Assembly (NCBI GenBank): GCA_903923925.1
Contig: CAIXZF010000072.1
Span: 62,001 to 126,000, forward strand
DNA from: an uncultured Bacteroidales bacterium
GTDB taxonomy: Bacteria; Bacteroidota; Bacteroidia; Bacteroidales; CAIXZF01
Direction of reading: 5' to 3'
DNA: 64,000 nucleotides
Shown in pieces: positions 16,685 through 25,926 of this stretch. Numbering within the stretch: the stretch's first letter is position 1; every line of letters begins with the position of its first letter. The position numbers and the translations under genes are program-made. Below the pieces are notes generated by a model that did not search any database, had not been told where the DNA came from, and worked only from the letters and a program-made list of their open reading frames with translations.

Positions 16685-17842
16685 ATGACGCAATTTACGG
16701 GAACCATTTATTCAAAGCTTCCGAATGTGGGCACTTCCATATTTGCCGTAATGACGAAGCTTGCCAATGAACACAAGGCCATCAACCTTTCCCAGGGTTT
16801 TCCTGACTTTGAAGTCTCAGAAGAATTGATCAGCCTGGTTGATAAGTACATGAAAAAGGGGTACAATCAATATGCGCCAATGCAGGGTATTTTGCCTCTT
16901 CGACAGGCTATTTCCCATAAAATCAAGGAAATATATGGGGTGAATTATGATGCCGAAACCGAGATTAATATTACTGCCGGCGGTACACAGGCAATTTCTT
17001 CAGTAATTGAAGCCTTAATAAAGTATGAGGATGAAGTAATAATTTTTGAACCTGCTTACGATTCCTATGCGCCTGTTGTAAAGCTGAACGGCGGTATTGT
17101 AAAGTATGCCGAACTTAAGCAACCAGATTACCATATCGACTGGAATGAGGTAAAAAAGATGGTGACAGCCCGAACAAGGATGATCATTATAAATTCACCT
17201 CACAACCCCAGCGGAAGTGTGTTGAGAAAAGAGGATATGGATGCCCTTGCTCACCTAACCGATAATACTGATATAATTATTTTAAGTGATGAAGTTTATG
17301 AACACCTGATTTTTGACGGGATACCTCATGAGAGTGTTTGTAAATATCCAAGATTATCAAACCGATCATTTATTGTAGGTTCGTTTGGCAAAACTTTTCA
17401 TGCTACAGGATGGAAAATGGGGTATGTTTTTGCTCCTGAAAACCTGATGGCTGAGTTCAGGAAAACACATCAGTTCATCGTATTCAGCTGCAATACTCCA
17501 ATTCAATACGCTTTGGCTGATTATCTGGCTAACAAAACTCATTACGAAGGCTTAGCTTCCTTTTACCAGCAGAAAAGAGATTATTTTGTGAAATTACTCG
17601 ATACTTCGCGTTTCGAAGTAATCCCTTCGTTCGGAACATATTTCCAATTACTCAGATACAGTAAAATCAGTGATGAGAAGGATACTGAATTTGCAATCAG
17701 GTTAACAAAAGAGTTTGGTATTGCATCAATACCGGTTTCGGTATTTTACCAGATGAAAAAAGACCACCAGGTCTTACGTTTTTGTTTTGCAAAGAAGGAT
17801 AAAACTCTTGAAAAGGCTGCCGAAATATTATGCAGGATTTAA
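16685..17842 (+). CDS. PLP-dependent aminotransferase (methionine/glutamine-transaminase type, YbdL-like)
   Basis: A 385-residue class I/II aminotransferase. Visible motifs are ITAGGTQAISSVI, NSPHNPSGSVL, LSDEVYEHLIF and SFGKTFHATGWKMGY (PLP lysine about residue 236). The sequence resembles the E. coli YbdL/kynurenine aminotransferase group, which often transaminates 2-oxo-4-methylthiobutyrate with glutamine as donor. The downstream nitrilase gene overlaps its end by 13 bases. This pairing is known as a glutamine transaminase plus omega-amidase, which removes the 2-oxoglutaramate by-product. Methionine salvage is therefore the likely role, though substrate specificity is not proven by sequence. 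Confidence 0.88.
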   Translation: MTQFTGTIYSKLPNVGTSIFAVMTKLANEHKAINLSQGFPDFEVSEELISLVDKYMKKGYNQYAPMQGILPLRQAISHKIKEIYGVNYDAETEINITAGGTQAISSVIEALIKYEDEVIIFEPAYDSYAPVVKLNGGIVKYAELKQPDYHIDWNEVKKMVTARTRMIIINSPHNPSGSVLRKEDMDALAHLTDNTDIIILSDEVYEHLIFDGIPHESVCKYPRLSNRSFIVGSFGKTFHATGWKMGYVFAPENLMAEFRKTHQFIVFSCNTPIQYALADYLANKTHYEGLASFYQQKRDYFVKLLDTSRFEVIPSFGTYFQLLRYSKISDEKDTEFAIRLTKEFGIASIPVSVFYQMKKDHQVLRFCFAKKDKTLEKAAEILCRI

Positions 17843-18624
17843 AGATCACATACGTACAAGCTGAGCTTGTTTGGGAAGATATTCCCGCAAACCTTGAAAA
17901 GTTTACAAGTATTTTAAGTACACTTGAAGGGAAGCAGGATTTGGTAATACTTCCGGAAATGTTTAATACAGGTTTCTCTGTTACTCCGGATAAAATTGCT
18001 GAATTGCCGGGAAGCCGCACCATGATTTGGATGCATGAGCAGGCAAAGGCCTTGAATTGTGTGCTTTGTGGAACAGTTATCATCAAGGAGGGCGGGTACT
18101 TCTTTAACCGTATGGTGTGGATGAGGCCTGATGGCAGTTATGAAAGCTATGATAAACGTCATCTCTTCCGCATGGGCAACGAGCATCTGCGTTTTAATGC
18201 AGGAAGAAAGCGTCTCGTAATCGATCTTAAAGGCTGGAAAATCAGGCCGCTTACCTGTTACGATCTAAGGTTTCCGGTTTGGGCAAAAAATACGTATGCT
18301 TCTGATCATTATGAATATGATGTTCTGCTTTATCTTGCAAACTGGCCGGAAGTCAGGCGGCACCCATGGAAATCATTATTGGTTGCGCGTTCAATGGAAA
18401 ATGTAGCGTATACAATCGGGATTAACCGTGTTGGCACTGATGGGATGGGAAATGCGCATAGCGGAGATTCTGTATGCCTTGATTACAAAGGGGAAGTAAT
18501 CAGTTTGATTCCTGAGCACACCGAAGGAACTGATACGGTTGTACTCTCTTATGATCAACTCAACGACTTTCGTTCTAAATTCAATATTGGGGCGGAGTGG
18601 GACTTATTTAACATTCAGCTTTAA
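17830..18624 (+). CDS. Nitrilase-superfamily amidase (omega-amidase, YafV/Nit2-like)
   Basis: This 264-residue protein has the nitrilase catalytic triad: Glu43 in LPEMFNTGF, Lys in YDKRHLF and Cys in LTCYDLRFPV. The surrounding sequence (FNRMVWMRPDGSYESYDKRH, ANWPEVR) is typical of omega-amidases of the Nit2/YafV group, which hydrolyse 2-oxoglutaramate to 2-oxoglutarate and ammonia. The start at 17830 lies inside the aminotransferase gene (13-base overlap), so the two are translationally coupled and probably act in sequence. All expected catalytic residues are present. Confidence 0.9.
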   Translation: MQDLKITYVQAELVWEDIPANLEKFTSILSTLEGKQDLVILPEMFNTGFSVTPDKIAELPGSRTMIWMHEQAKALNCVLCGTVIIKEGGYFFNRMVWMRPDGSYESYDKRHLFRMGNEHLRFNAGRKRLVIDLKGWKIRPLTCYDLRFPVWAKNTYASDHYEYDVLLYLANWPEVRRHPWKSLLVARSMENVAYTIGINRVGTDGMGNAHSGDSVCLDYKGEVISLIPEHTEGTDTVVLSYDQLNDFRSKFNIGAEWDLFNIQL

Positions 18625-18633
18625 TCTGTAATT

Positions 18634-19965
18634 TTGGAGAAAACACCCCGTTACCGGGAAATCTGGTCGATCTCTTATCCTATAATTCTGGCCCTTGTTG
18701 CTCAAAATGTAATTAATGTTACAGATACTGCATTCCTGGGGCGTTTAGGAGAGGTTGAGCTTGGTGCTTCAGCTATTGCAGGTTTGTTTTATATTTCACT
18801 TTTTATGCTGGGGTATGGTTTTGCAACAGGAACACAGATTCTTGTTGCAAGGCGATTCGGAGAAAAAAGGAAAAGTGAAATTGGCACCATTGTCGATCAT
18901 GGTTTTTACTTTCTCTTTGCCTTGGCAATATTCCTTTTCTTTGTGATTCGATTGCTTTCTCCTGCTTTTATGGAGCGGTTTATTGCATCCGAAGCCATTC
19001 GGCATGCCTCTTTAGAATTCCTCCGGTATAGAATCTGGGGAATATTTTTCGCCTTTATTAATGTGCTTATCCGTGCCTTCTATATTGGGATCACAGATAC
19101 AAAGTATTTAACCATGAATGCTGTACTTATGGCCGTGGTAAATGTAATCCTGGGATATGCATTAATTTTCGGGAATTTTGGAATGCCTAAAATGGGAATA
19201 GCTGGGGCCGGACTGGCATCCGTAATTGCTGAAGCCAGCGCAGCTCTATTCTTTCTTATCCTGACTTTCCGCAAGAAATATATCAGCACTTACAACATTT
19301 TCCGATTTCCGAAACCAGATTTGGGAATTATTCGCAAAACCCTGAGCATCAGCATTTATATCATGGCTCAGTTCTTTATTTCGTTGGGGGGATGGTTTGT
19401 TTTCTTTATTATAATTGAAAAGATGGGTGAGCGTTCGCTGGCAATCTCTAATATTATCAGAAGTGCCTATATGGTGATGATGCTTCCTGTATGGGCTTTG
19501 GGTTCAACTGCAAGCAGCCTTGTAAGTCAGGCAATTGGTGCAGGTAAGCACGACTTTGTTATTCCTATCATTACTAAAGTTTGTAAGTTAAGCGTATCTA
19601 TTGTTGCTTTTGTGGTTCTGATTTCTCTTGGTTTTCCAAAGCAAATCATCTCAATTTATACAAATGATGCTTCGCTTATTCAGCACACCATACCATCGCT
19701 TTATGTGATAATGGGAGCATTGCTGTTATTTTCACTGATGCAGGTTATGTTTAGTGGTGTGAGCGGAACTGCAAATACAAATGTTGCTATGGGTATAGAA
19801 ATAGCCACAATTACCATTTATTTATTTTTTACGTGGCTCATTGCTGTGCGTCTCACTCAGCCTATTGAGATTGTATGGTGTGCAGAATACATCTACTTTA
19901 TGAGCTTAGGAACCTTATCATTTTTCTATCTGCGTTTCGGGAATTGGCGGAAAAAAGTTATTTGA
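18634..19965 (+). CDS. MATE-family multidrug/cation efflux transporter
   Basis: This 443-residue, twelve-helix protein begins EKTPRYREIWSISYPIILAL, with DTAFLGRLGEVELGASAIAG and a conserved internal repeat (GWFVFFIIIEKMGERSLAIS, LVSQAIGAG) typical of MATE transporters. It uses a TTG start at 18634: the next in-frame ATG lies about 58 residues inside the protein and would delete the first two helices. It follows the amidase by 9 bp, so it probably belongs to the same transcript. Substrate unknown. Confidence 0.9.
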   Translation: MEKTPRYREIWSISYPIILALVAQNVINVTDTAFLGRLGEVELGASAIAGLFYISLFMLGYGFATGTQILVARRFGEKRKSEIGTIVDHGFYFLFALAIFLFFVIRLLSPAFMERFIASEAIRHASLEFLRYRIWGIFFAFINVLIRAFYIGITDTKYLTMNAVLMAVVNVILGYALIFGNFGMPKMGIAGAGLASVIAEASAALFFLILTFRKKYISTYNIFRFPKPDLGIIRKTLSISIYIMAQFFISLGGWFVFFIIIEKMGERSLAISNIIRSAYMVMMLPVWALGSTASSLVSQAIGAGKHDFVIPIITKVCKLSVSIVAFVVLISLGFPKQIISIYTNDASLIQHTIPSLYVIMGALLLFSLMQVMFSGVSGTANTNVAMGIEIATITIYLFFTWLIAVRLTQPIEIVWCAEYIYFMSLGTLSFFYLRFGNWRKKVI

Positions 19966-20003
19966 TAGCATTTTTGTTACATTTGCTTCAAACTATTTAC
20001 TTA

Positions 20004-20765
20004 ATGCCAGAAAAAATAGCCGGTCTTTCTGTAGTTATCATCACCCTGAATGAAGAAAAAAACATAGGGCGTTGTTTGGAATCTGTTAAAGATATTGCTG
20101 ACGAAATTGTTATAATTGATTCATATTCAAAAGATAAGACAAAAGAAATCTGTATAGCAGCAGGGGCTGTTTTTATTGAAAATCCATTCATAGGGCATAT
20201 TGAACAAAAGAACATTGCCCTGGAGAAGGCCTCCTATAATTATATCCTTTCAGTAGATGCAGACGAAGCTTTGACTGAAGAACTCCGGCAAAATATTCTA
20301 CTAATCAAAAATAACTGGACAAAGGATTCCTATTCCTTTAACAGGCTTACCAACTATTGCGGGAAATGGATACGGCATTGTGGCTGGTACCCTGATGCAA
20401 AAGTCAGGTTGATCGACAGGAGGAAGGCCTGCTGGGGTGGTGTTAATCCACATGATATGATGATTGTTCAGGAAGGAGCCACAACTGCTCACCTCAGAGG
20501 CGACTTGTTGCATTATTCTTATTATTCAATTACCGACCATATAAAGCAAATTGATTATTTCACTACTATATCTGCTAATCTGCTGTTTCAAAAAGGAAGA
20601 AAAGTTGGCTTGCTAAAACTCTGGACCTGCATTCCTATTCGCTTTTTCAGGGATTATTTTCTTAATCTTGGGATACTTGATGGCTATTACGGATTTGTTA
20701 TAAGTCGTTTGAATGCATGGGCAACATTTATTAAATACATCAAGCTGAAGAGTTTGTACAAATAA
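20004..20765 (+). CDS. Family 2 glycosyltransferase (WaaE/KdtX-like)
   Basis: The ORF track begins at 19875, but the ATG at 20004 is the better start because GLSVVIITLNEEKNIGRCLES, the GT-A nucleotide-sugar motif, follows at once and the extra N-terminal residues overlap the MATE gene. Further motifs are DEIVIIDSYSKDKT, QKNIALEKA and LSVDADEALTEEL (DxD-like). The family adds a sugar to lipopolysaccharide core or similar envelope glycans at the cytoplasmic face. The next gene is a lipid-kinase-like protein 7 bp away. Confidence 0.87.
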   Translation: MPEKIAGLSVVIITLNEEKNIGRCLESVKDIADEIVIIDSYSKDKTKEICIAAGAVFIENPFIGHIEQKNIALEKASYNYILSVDADEALTEELRQNILLIKNNWTKDSYSFNRLTNYCGKWIRHCGWYPDAKVRLIDRRKACWGGVNPHDMMIVQEGATTAHLRGDLLHYSYYSITDHIKQIDYFTTISANLLFQKGRKVGLLKLWTCIPIRFFRDYFLNLGILDGYYGFVISRLNAWATFIKYIKLKSLYK

Positions 20766-20772
20766 CTATGGT

Positions 20773-21714
20773 ATGGCAAATGAGATCATTGGTGAATGTG
20801 AATGGTTGGTTTTAGTTAATCCGCATGCCGGCGACAGCAAAGGTTTGCACGATTGGGATGAGATCTCAGCATTACTTACAAAATATGGAATCCAATACCA
20901 TCACAGGTTTACGGAATATGCCCGGCATGCAGTTACACTCATTCAGGAACTTATAAAACATGGTTGTCATAAAATAATTCTGGTTGGTGGAGATGGTTTT
21001 CTGAATGAGGCTGTTAACGGAATTTTCACCCAAACAGATATAGACACCAGGAATATTACCCTGGCAATGATTCCAGTTGGAACAGGGAATGATTGGGTAA
21101 GGTCTTTTAACATTCCATTTGATTATGAAGGGGCAGTAAAAGTCATAAAAGAAGGAAAAACGATAATGCATGATATCGGGCGTGTCTTTTATTTTATAAA
21201 CAACGCTGAATACTCCTGGTATTTTATCAATATGTGCGGTATTGGATTTGATGCTGAGGTTAATAAAAAGGTAAACGCTGATAAAGGACATGGGAGAACC
21301 GGCCCTCTGAAGTATCAGTATCATATTTTCACAACACTCATTGGCTATCATACTACGCAGATAAGTCTTAATATCGACGGAAAATCCCATCAGCATGAAG
21401 TATTCAGCATGAATGTCGGCATTGCAAAATATAATGGAGGTGGTATGAAACAGTTGCCCGATGCAGTTGTTGATGACGGGATTTTTGATATTACAATAAT
21501 CGGTAAGATCTCGAGGCTGAAGGTTGCCCGTCATGTGAAAGACCTTTACGATGGCTCATACATAAATCTGCCTGAAGTTACTACCTATGCAGGTGCAGAT
21601 ATCCGCATTGATTCTGAACCAAAAGTATGGCTCGAAGGTGATGGAGAATCACTGGGGCATACACCATTCAGGTTTGAAATACTACCACAGGCAATCCGGG
21701 TAGTGAAAGGCTAA
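20773..21714 (+). CDS. Diacylglycerol/lipid kinase family protein (YegS/DagK-like)
   Basis: This 313-residue protein carries the diacylglycerol-kinase catalytic signature: LVLVNPHAGDSKG near the start, then ILVGGDGFLNEAVNG and MIPVGTGNDWVRSF. The GGDG motif binds ATP and the GTGND loop is typical of the YegS/sphingosine-kinase superfamily. Such enzymes phosphorylate diacylglycerol or related lipids during phospholipid turnover. It follows the glycosyltransferase by 7 bp and precedes an outer-membrane protein by 37 bp, in a run of envelope genes. The actual lipid substrate cannot be read from sequence. Confidence 0.9.
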   Translation: MANEIIGECEWLVLVNPHAGDSKGLHDWDEISALLTKYGIQYHHRFTEYARHAVTLIQELIKHGCHKIILVGGDGFLNEAVNGIFTQTDIDTRNITLAMIPVGTGNDWVRSFNIPFDYEGAVKVIKEGKTIMHDIGRVFYFINNAEYSWYFINMCGIGFDAEVNKKVNADKGHGRTGPLKYQYHIFTTLIGYHTTQISLNIDGKSHQHEVFSMNVGIAKYNGGGMKQLPDAVVDDGIFDITIIGKISRLKVARHVKDLYDGSYINLPEVTTYAGADIRIDSEPKVWLEGDGESLGHTPFRFEILPQAIRVVKG

Positions 21715-21751
21715 GAACTAAAATAAACAAATTCAATACTATCGGGCAGAT

Positions 21752-22693
21752 ATGAAAAAACTTTACAAAGCTTTCATTTTCATGGTTTTGTTATCAGTTC
21801 CAGCCATGCTTTCGGGACAGCCTTATGTTGATTTACTTAGTATCCAGAAAAATTGGTATAATAACACGACCTATAAGAACGACCCCAATGCAAGCCTCGA
21901 TCATGCCCTTACCAATGTAAGTCTCTTACTTCCGTATGTTTTTAAAAACGGGAATAAACTGATATTTGGTTTAGACTATCTCGAGAATAGCTTTCGCTAC
22001 AAATCAGATACGTCCTTTCATACTTACCTTGAAATGCAAACCATAGCAGCAGGGTTTATAAAAAAATGGAAGGGTACTCCCTGGACAACAACCTTTATGG
22101 TTCTTCCACATATTGCGGCAGCCTTAAAATATGCAGAAAGTAGCGATTATCAGCTCGGTTGCATGGGAATGCTTACATACAAGAAGAGAAATAGTCTGAA
22201 GTTTAAATTTGGATTGTACTATAACCCTGAATTTTATGGGAATAACTTCAAGCCCTTACTTGGAATCGACTGGAAAATAACGGACAGATTGTATATGTTT
22301 GGTGTTTTGCCAGGTAGTATGAATTTTGAATACAGGCTTTCTGATCGTTTTTTTACCGGATTGGCATACAGGAACAACACATTTACCTACCATGTAAACA
22401 ACGGACCAAAAGATATTTATATCCTCGACGGGAATTTCGATCTTGGGAATAATCATTTATATACCTTCATTCATGCATATCTTACGAAAAATCTTGTAAT
22501 ATATGCCGGTGCAGGTATCACTTTATTCCATTATTATCAATTGTATAATGATGATAATGAGAAGCTTACTAAAAGTAATATAACTTATAAAGTCTATAAT
22601 GAAGTCAGGGACGGGGCTTTTTTTCAACTTGGTGCTGCCTTTAGATTAAGGCTGGATAAAGATTACGCAGAATCGTCGGAGAAGCAACTTTAG
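21752..22693 (+). CDS. Outer-membrane beta-barrel protein (resembles DUF6268)
   Basis: A signal peptide (MKKLYKAFIFMVLLSVPAMLSGQ) is followed by a ~290-residue body of alternating aromatic/hydrophobic strands such as LLLPYVFKNGNKLIFGLDYL and GIDWKITDRLYMFGVLPG. The pattern and length fit an outer-membrane barrel. The GIDWKITDRLYMFGVLPGSM region resembles the DUF6268 family as I recall it, which is not a firm assignment. Neighbours are a lipid-kinase-like gene upstream and an MFS transporter 25 bp downstream. Confidence 0.7.
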   Translation: MKKLYKAFIFMVLLSVPAMLSGQPYVDLLSIQKNWYNNTTYKNDPNASLDHALTNVSLLLPYVFKNGNKLIFGLDYLENSFRYKSDTSFHTYLEMQTIAAGFIKKWKGTPWTTTFMVLPHIAAALKYAESSDYQLGCMGMLTYKKRNSLKFKFGLYYNPEFYGNNFKPLLGIDWKITDRLYMFGVLPGSMNFEYRLSDRFFTGLAYRNNTFTYHVNNGPKDIYILDGNFDLGNNHLYTFIHAYLTKNLVIYAGAGITLFHYYQLYNDDNEKLTKSNITYKVYNEVRDGAFFQLGAAFRLRLDKDYAESSEKQL

Positions 22694-22718
22694 GTATAAT
22701 ACTTTTGATTCAGGGAAT

Positions 22719-24020
22719 ATGAAGATAGAAACCATTGAAAAAGGAAATCCAAAAGTTATCAGAGGTTGGGTAATGTACGACTGGGCAAATTCAGTGTATC
22801 AACTTACAATAGCTTCTGCGATTTTTCCGATCTATTACAGCAAGATTACGCTGGTTGGCGGTAGCGACGTCGTATCGTTTTTTGGTATCAAGATCATTAA
22901 TACAGTTTTGTATTCATGGGCTATAGCAGCTGCATATCTCTTGATGGCTTTGTTGTCGCCCATGTTTTCAGCCATTGCAGATTATACTGGCAGAAGAAAG
23001 ACCTTTATGAAGGTCTTTACCTGGATTGGCGCATGGAGTTGTGGATTCCTGTTTTTTTTCACTAAGGATACACTTGAGTTTGGAATTATAACCTTTTTTA
23101 TGGCTTGGTTAGGATATTGCGGCAGCCTGGTTTTTTACAATTCATTCTTACCGGTTATTGCAGAACCTGAAGATCAGGATCGCATAAGCGCCAGAGGATA
23201 TTCTATGGGTTACCTGGGAGGTGTTGTTCTGCTTATTATTAATCTGCTTGTAGTGTTAAAGCCCATGTGGTTCGGGATTACAGATCCTACCTTACCTGCC
23301 AGGCTGGCATTTCTGTCCGTTTTCCTGTGGTGGATAGGATTTTCTCAAATAACATTTTTAGCATTGCCGAAATACACATATGGAAAAAGAGGAGGGAAGA
23401 ACTATTTGTTAAATGGGTATTCTGAACTAAGAGTAGTGTGGAGACAACTTCGCCAATCTAAAGTAATGGTAACGTATCTTATAGCCTTCTTTTTTATGAA
23501 TAGTGGTATACTAACTGTTATGTTCATGGCGGCTACTTATGGCGAAAAGCAGTTACATCTTGGCGAATCTGTCTTAATAGGGACCATTCTGGGCATTCAG
23601 TTACTCGGAATTGCAGGTGCATGGTCTTTTTCCCGTATATCCTCTTTAATCGGCAATATTCCTACATTAATAATTACCGTATTTGCCTGGGTAATAATTT
23701 GTATTGGAGCGTATTCAATTTCCAGTGCTGTGGGCTTTGTAATTGTAGCCTGTTTTGTGGGTCTGGTAATGGGAGGATCTCAGTCGCTTGCACGTTCAAC
23801 GTATTCTAAAATGCTACCTGAAACCCAGGATCACACCTCGTTTTTCAGCTTTTACGATGTAATGGAAAAATTGGCAACAGTTGCCGGATTGTTCAGTTTT
23901 GGAATTATAGAAGCTATAACAGGCAACATGAAAGATTCTGTGCTGTCTGTTGTTTCATTCTTTATAGTTGGCCTCACATTTCTTCTGATAGTATGGCGAC
24001 TGGAGAAACCATCGGAATAA
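22719..24020 (+). CDS. MFS transporter, UMF1 family (Atg22-like)
   Basis: This 433-residue protein has about 12 transmembrane helices. It opens RGWVMYDWANSVYQLTIASA, the diagnostic motif of UMF1/Atg22-type facilitators, and has the MFS loop ADYTGRRKTFMKVF after helix 2. A later MGGSQSLARSTYSKMLPE segment is also typical. Family members have been linked to amino-acid or solute export, but the substrate in bacteria is not settled. The gene ends 31 bp from the convergent lysS gene. Confidence 0.9.
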   Translation: MKIETIEKGNPKVIRGWVMYDWANSVYQLTIASAIFPIYYSKITLVGGSDVVSFFGIKIINTVLYSWAIAAAYLLMALLSPMFSAIADYTGRRKTFMKVFTWIGAWSCGFLFFFTKDTLEFGIITFFMAWLGYCGSLVFYNSFLPVIAEPEDQDRISARGYSMGYLGGVVLLIINLLVVLKPMWFGITDPTLPARLAFLSVFLWWIGFSQITFLALPKYTYGKRGGKNYLLNGYSELRVVWRQLRQSKVMVTYLIAFFFMNSGILTVMFMAATYGEKQLHLGESVLIGTILGIQLLGIAGAWSFSRISSLIGNIPTLIITVFAWVIICIGAYSISSAVGFVIVACFVGLVMGGSQSLARSTYSKMLPETQDHTSFFSFYDVMEKLATVAGLFSFGIIEAITGNMKDSVLSVVSFFIVGLTFLLIVWRLEKPSE

Positions 24021-24051
24021 AAAACAATTCAGAAATCGCTATTTTATCTGA

Positions 24052-25776
24052 TTATTCCACCCAGGTTTTTAATTCCTCTATTTTAAGGGCTGCTACATCC
24101 AGTTTCATTTTTTTGCGCATCCCATTAAGATCATTGAAAAGCTTGTTGATGTTGGCTTCTCTGAGCGCTGATGGGCTTCCGATTCCAAGTTTAACAAGAA
24201 TTGATGCCCAGGCTTCAGGAACAACAGTATCCTGGAAGGGATTCGCAGAGTCCGACACATGCGCTTCAATAACTTCAGGGCGCATCTGAGGAAAAAACAA
24301 CACTTCCTGGATCGATGGAGAATTGGTTATTATCATTGAGAGCCGGTCGATACCGATTCCAAGGCCTGCTGTTGGAGGCATTCCGTATTCGAGAGCCCGA
24401 AGGAAGTCCTCATCAAGTACCATGGATTCCTGGTCGCCACGTTTTCCCAGCTCAAGCTGTGATTCGAACCGCTGGCGCTGATCGATTGGGTCGTTAAGCT
24501 CGGAGAAAGAATTGCAGATTTCTTTCCCGTTACAAATGGCCTCGAAACGTTCTACCAAACCTGCTTTTGAACGGTGCTTCTTAGCTAAGGGTGACATTTC
24601 GACGGGATAATCCGTAATGAAAGTTGGCTGAATTAAGTAAGGTTCACATTTCTCACCGAAAATCTCGTCGATGAGCTTTCCTTTACCCATACTGGCATCA
24701 ACATTTACTCCGAATTTTGTTGCAACTGCCACGAGTTCAGTTTCCTCCATCATAGAGATATCAATACTGGTGAAGTGTTCGATGGCTTCAAACATTGTAA
24801 AACGCTGCCATGGTCTTTTGAAATCTATATCATTCTCACCTACTCTGATTATTGTTGAACCATAAACATCCAAAGCGATTTTTTCTACCATTTCCTCCAC
24901 AAGGTTCATCATCCATTCATAGTCCTTGTAAGCTACATAAAGTTCCATCTGAGTAAATTCCGGATTATGAAAGCGATCCATTCCTTCATTTCTGAAATCC
25001 TTGGAGAACTCATAAACACCATCAAACCCACCCACTATTAGCCGCTTGAGGTACAGCTCATTGGCAATGCGGAGGTAAAGTGGCATATCCAGTGTATTGT
25101 GATGCGTTTTAAACGGCCTTGCTGCAGCGCCTCCATAAAGAGGCTGGAGCACAGGAGTTTCGACTTCAAGGTACCCGCCTCGGTTGAGGAATTCGCGCAT
25201 GGAATTCACGATACGGGTACGTTTAATGAAAATGTCTCTTACTTCCGGGTTTACAATTAAATCAACATAGCGTTGACGGTATCTCTGCTCAGGATCACTA
25301 AAAGCATCAAAAACAACATCGTCTTTTTCTTTAACTACAGGCAGGGGTTTTAGTGATTTACAAAGGACCTTATATTCTCTTACGTGAATAGTAAGTTCTC
25401 CCATCTGAGTGTAGAAAGCATAACCTTTTATCCCGATAATGTCGCCGATATCCAGTAAACGCTTGAAAACAGTGTTATACATTGTTTTATCCTCACCGGG
25501 GCATATGTCATCTCTTTTAAAATACAGTTGGATTCTGCCACTGGAGTCCTGAATTTCGGCAAAAGCAGCCGCTCCCATAATGCGTCGGGTCATAATGCGC
25601 CCTGCAATGCTGATATCCTGGTAGAGGCTATTGTCGTTAGGGAACTTTTCAAGAATTTCTTTTGAAGTAGCATTTATAGCGTAAGTTTCTGCCGGGTAAG
25701 GCTCAATGCCAAGGTTTCTCATTTCTTCAAGCGCATTTCTGCGAAACATTTCCTGATCAGAAAGTTGGATGCTCAT
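24052..25776 (-). CDS. lysS: Lysyl-tRNA synthetase, class II
   Basis: The ATG at 25776 is preferred to the track's 25818 because [20 protein letters not shown] matches the family's N-terminus. The protein has an OB-fold anticodon domain, then class II motif 2 ([20 protein letters not shown]) and motif 3 ([12 protein letters not shown]). It charges tRNA-Lys. It is ~574 residues, longer than the ~505 of E. coli; the additional ~70 C-terminal residues (from about VIEAHVSD) are an extension I recall in other Bacteroidota LysRS. No odd residues were seen in the catalytic motifs. Confidence 0.96.
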   Translation of the reverse strand: MSIQLSDQEMFRRNALEEMRNLGIEPYPAETYAINATSKEILEKFPNDNSLYQDISIAGRIMTRRIMGAAAFAEIQDSSGRIQLYFKRDDICPGEDKTMYNTVFKRLLDIGDIIGIKGYAFYTQMGELTIHVREYKVLCKSLKPLPVVKEKDDVVFDAFSDPEQRYRQRYVDLIVNPEVRDIFIKRTRIVNSMREFLNRGGYLEVETPVLQPLYGGAAARPFKTHHNTLDMPLYLRIANELYLKRLIVGGFDGVYEFSKDFRNEGMDRFHNPEFTQMELYVAYKDYEWMMNLVEEMVEKIALDVYGSTIIRVGENDIDFKRPWQRFTMFEAIEHFTSIDISMMEETELVAVATKFGVNVDASMGKGKLIDEIFGEKCEPYLIQPTFITDYPVEMSPLAKKHRSKAGLVERFEAICNGKEICNSFSELNDPIDQRQRFESQLELGKRGDQESMVLDEDFLRALEYGMPPTAGLGIGIDRLSMIITNSPSIQEVLFFPQMRPEVIEAHVSDSANPFQDTVVPEAWASILVKLGIGSPSALREANINKLFNDLNGMRKKMKLDVAALKIEELKTWVE

Positions 25777-25926
25777 AAACTTTTTTTTGGGCTGCAAAGA
25801 TACTAAATAACTACCCATTTCAAGTACCTAAAGCAGTATGCGATTTAAAAAATAACTACCTTTCGAATTATTATTGCTAAATTTCAATTTCGTATAAAAC
25901 ATTGATAAACAGGAATATAATTGTAA

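Noticed and set aside
20872-21534. 220-codon minus-strand ORF opposite the lipid-kinase-like gene
   Set aside because: It is a shadow: the plus strand has clear GGDG and GTGND motifs and the minus product shows no family signature.
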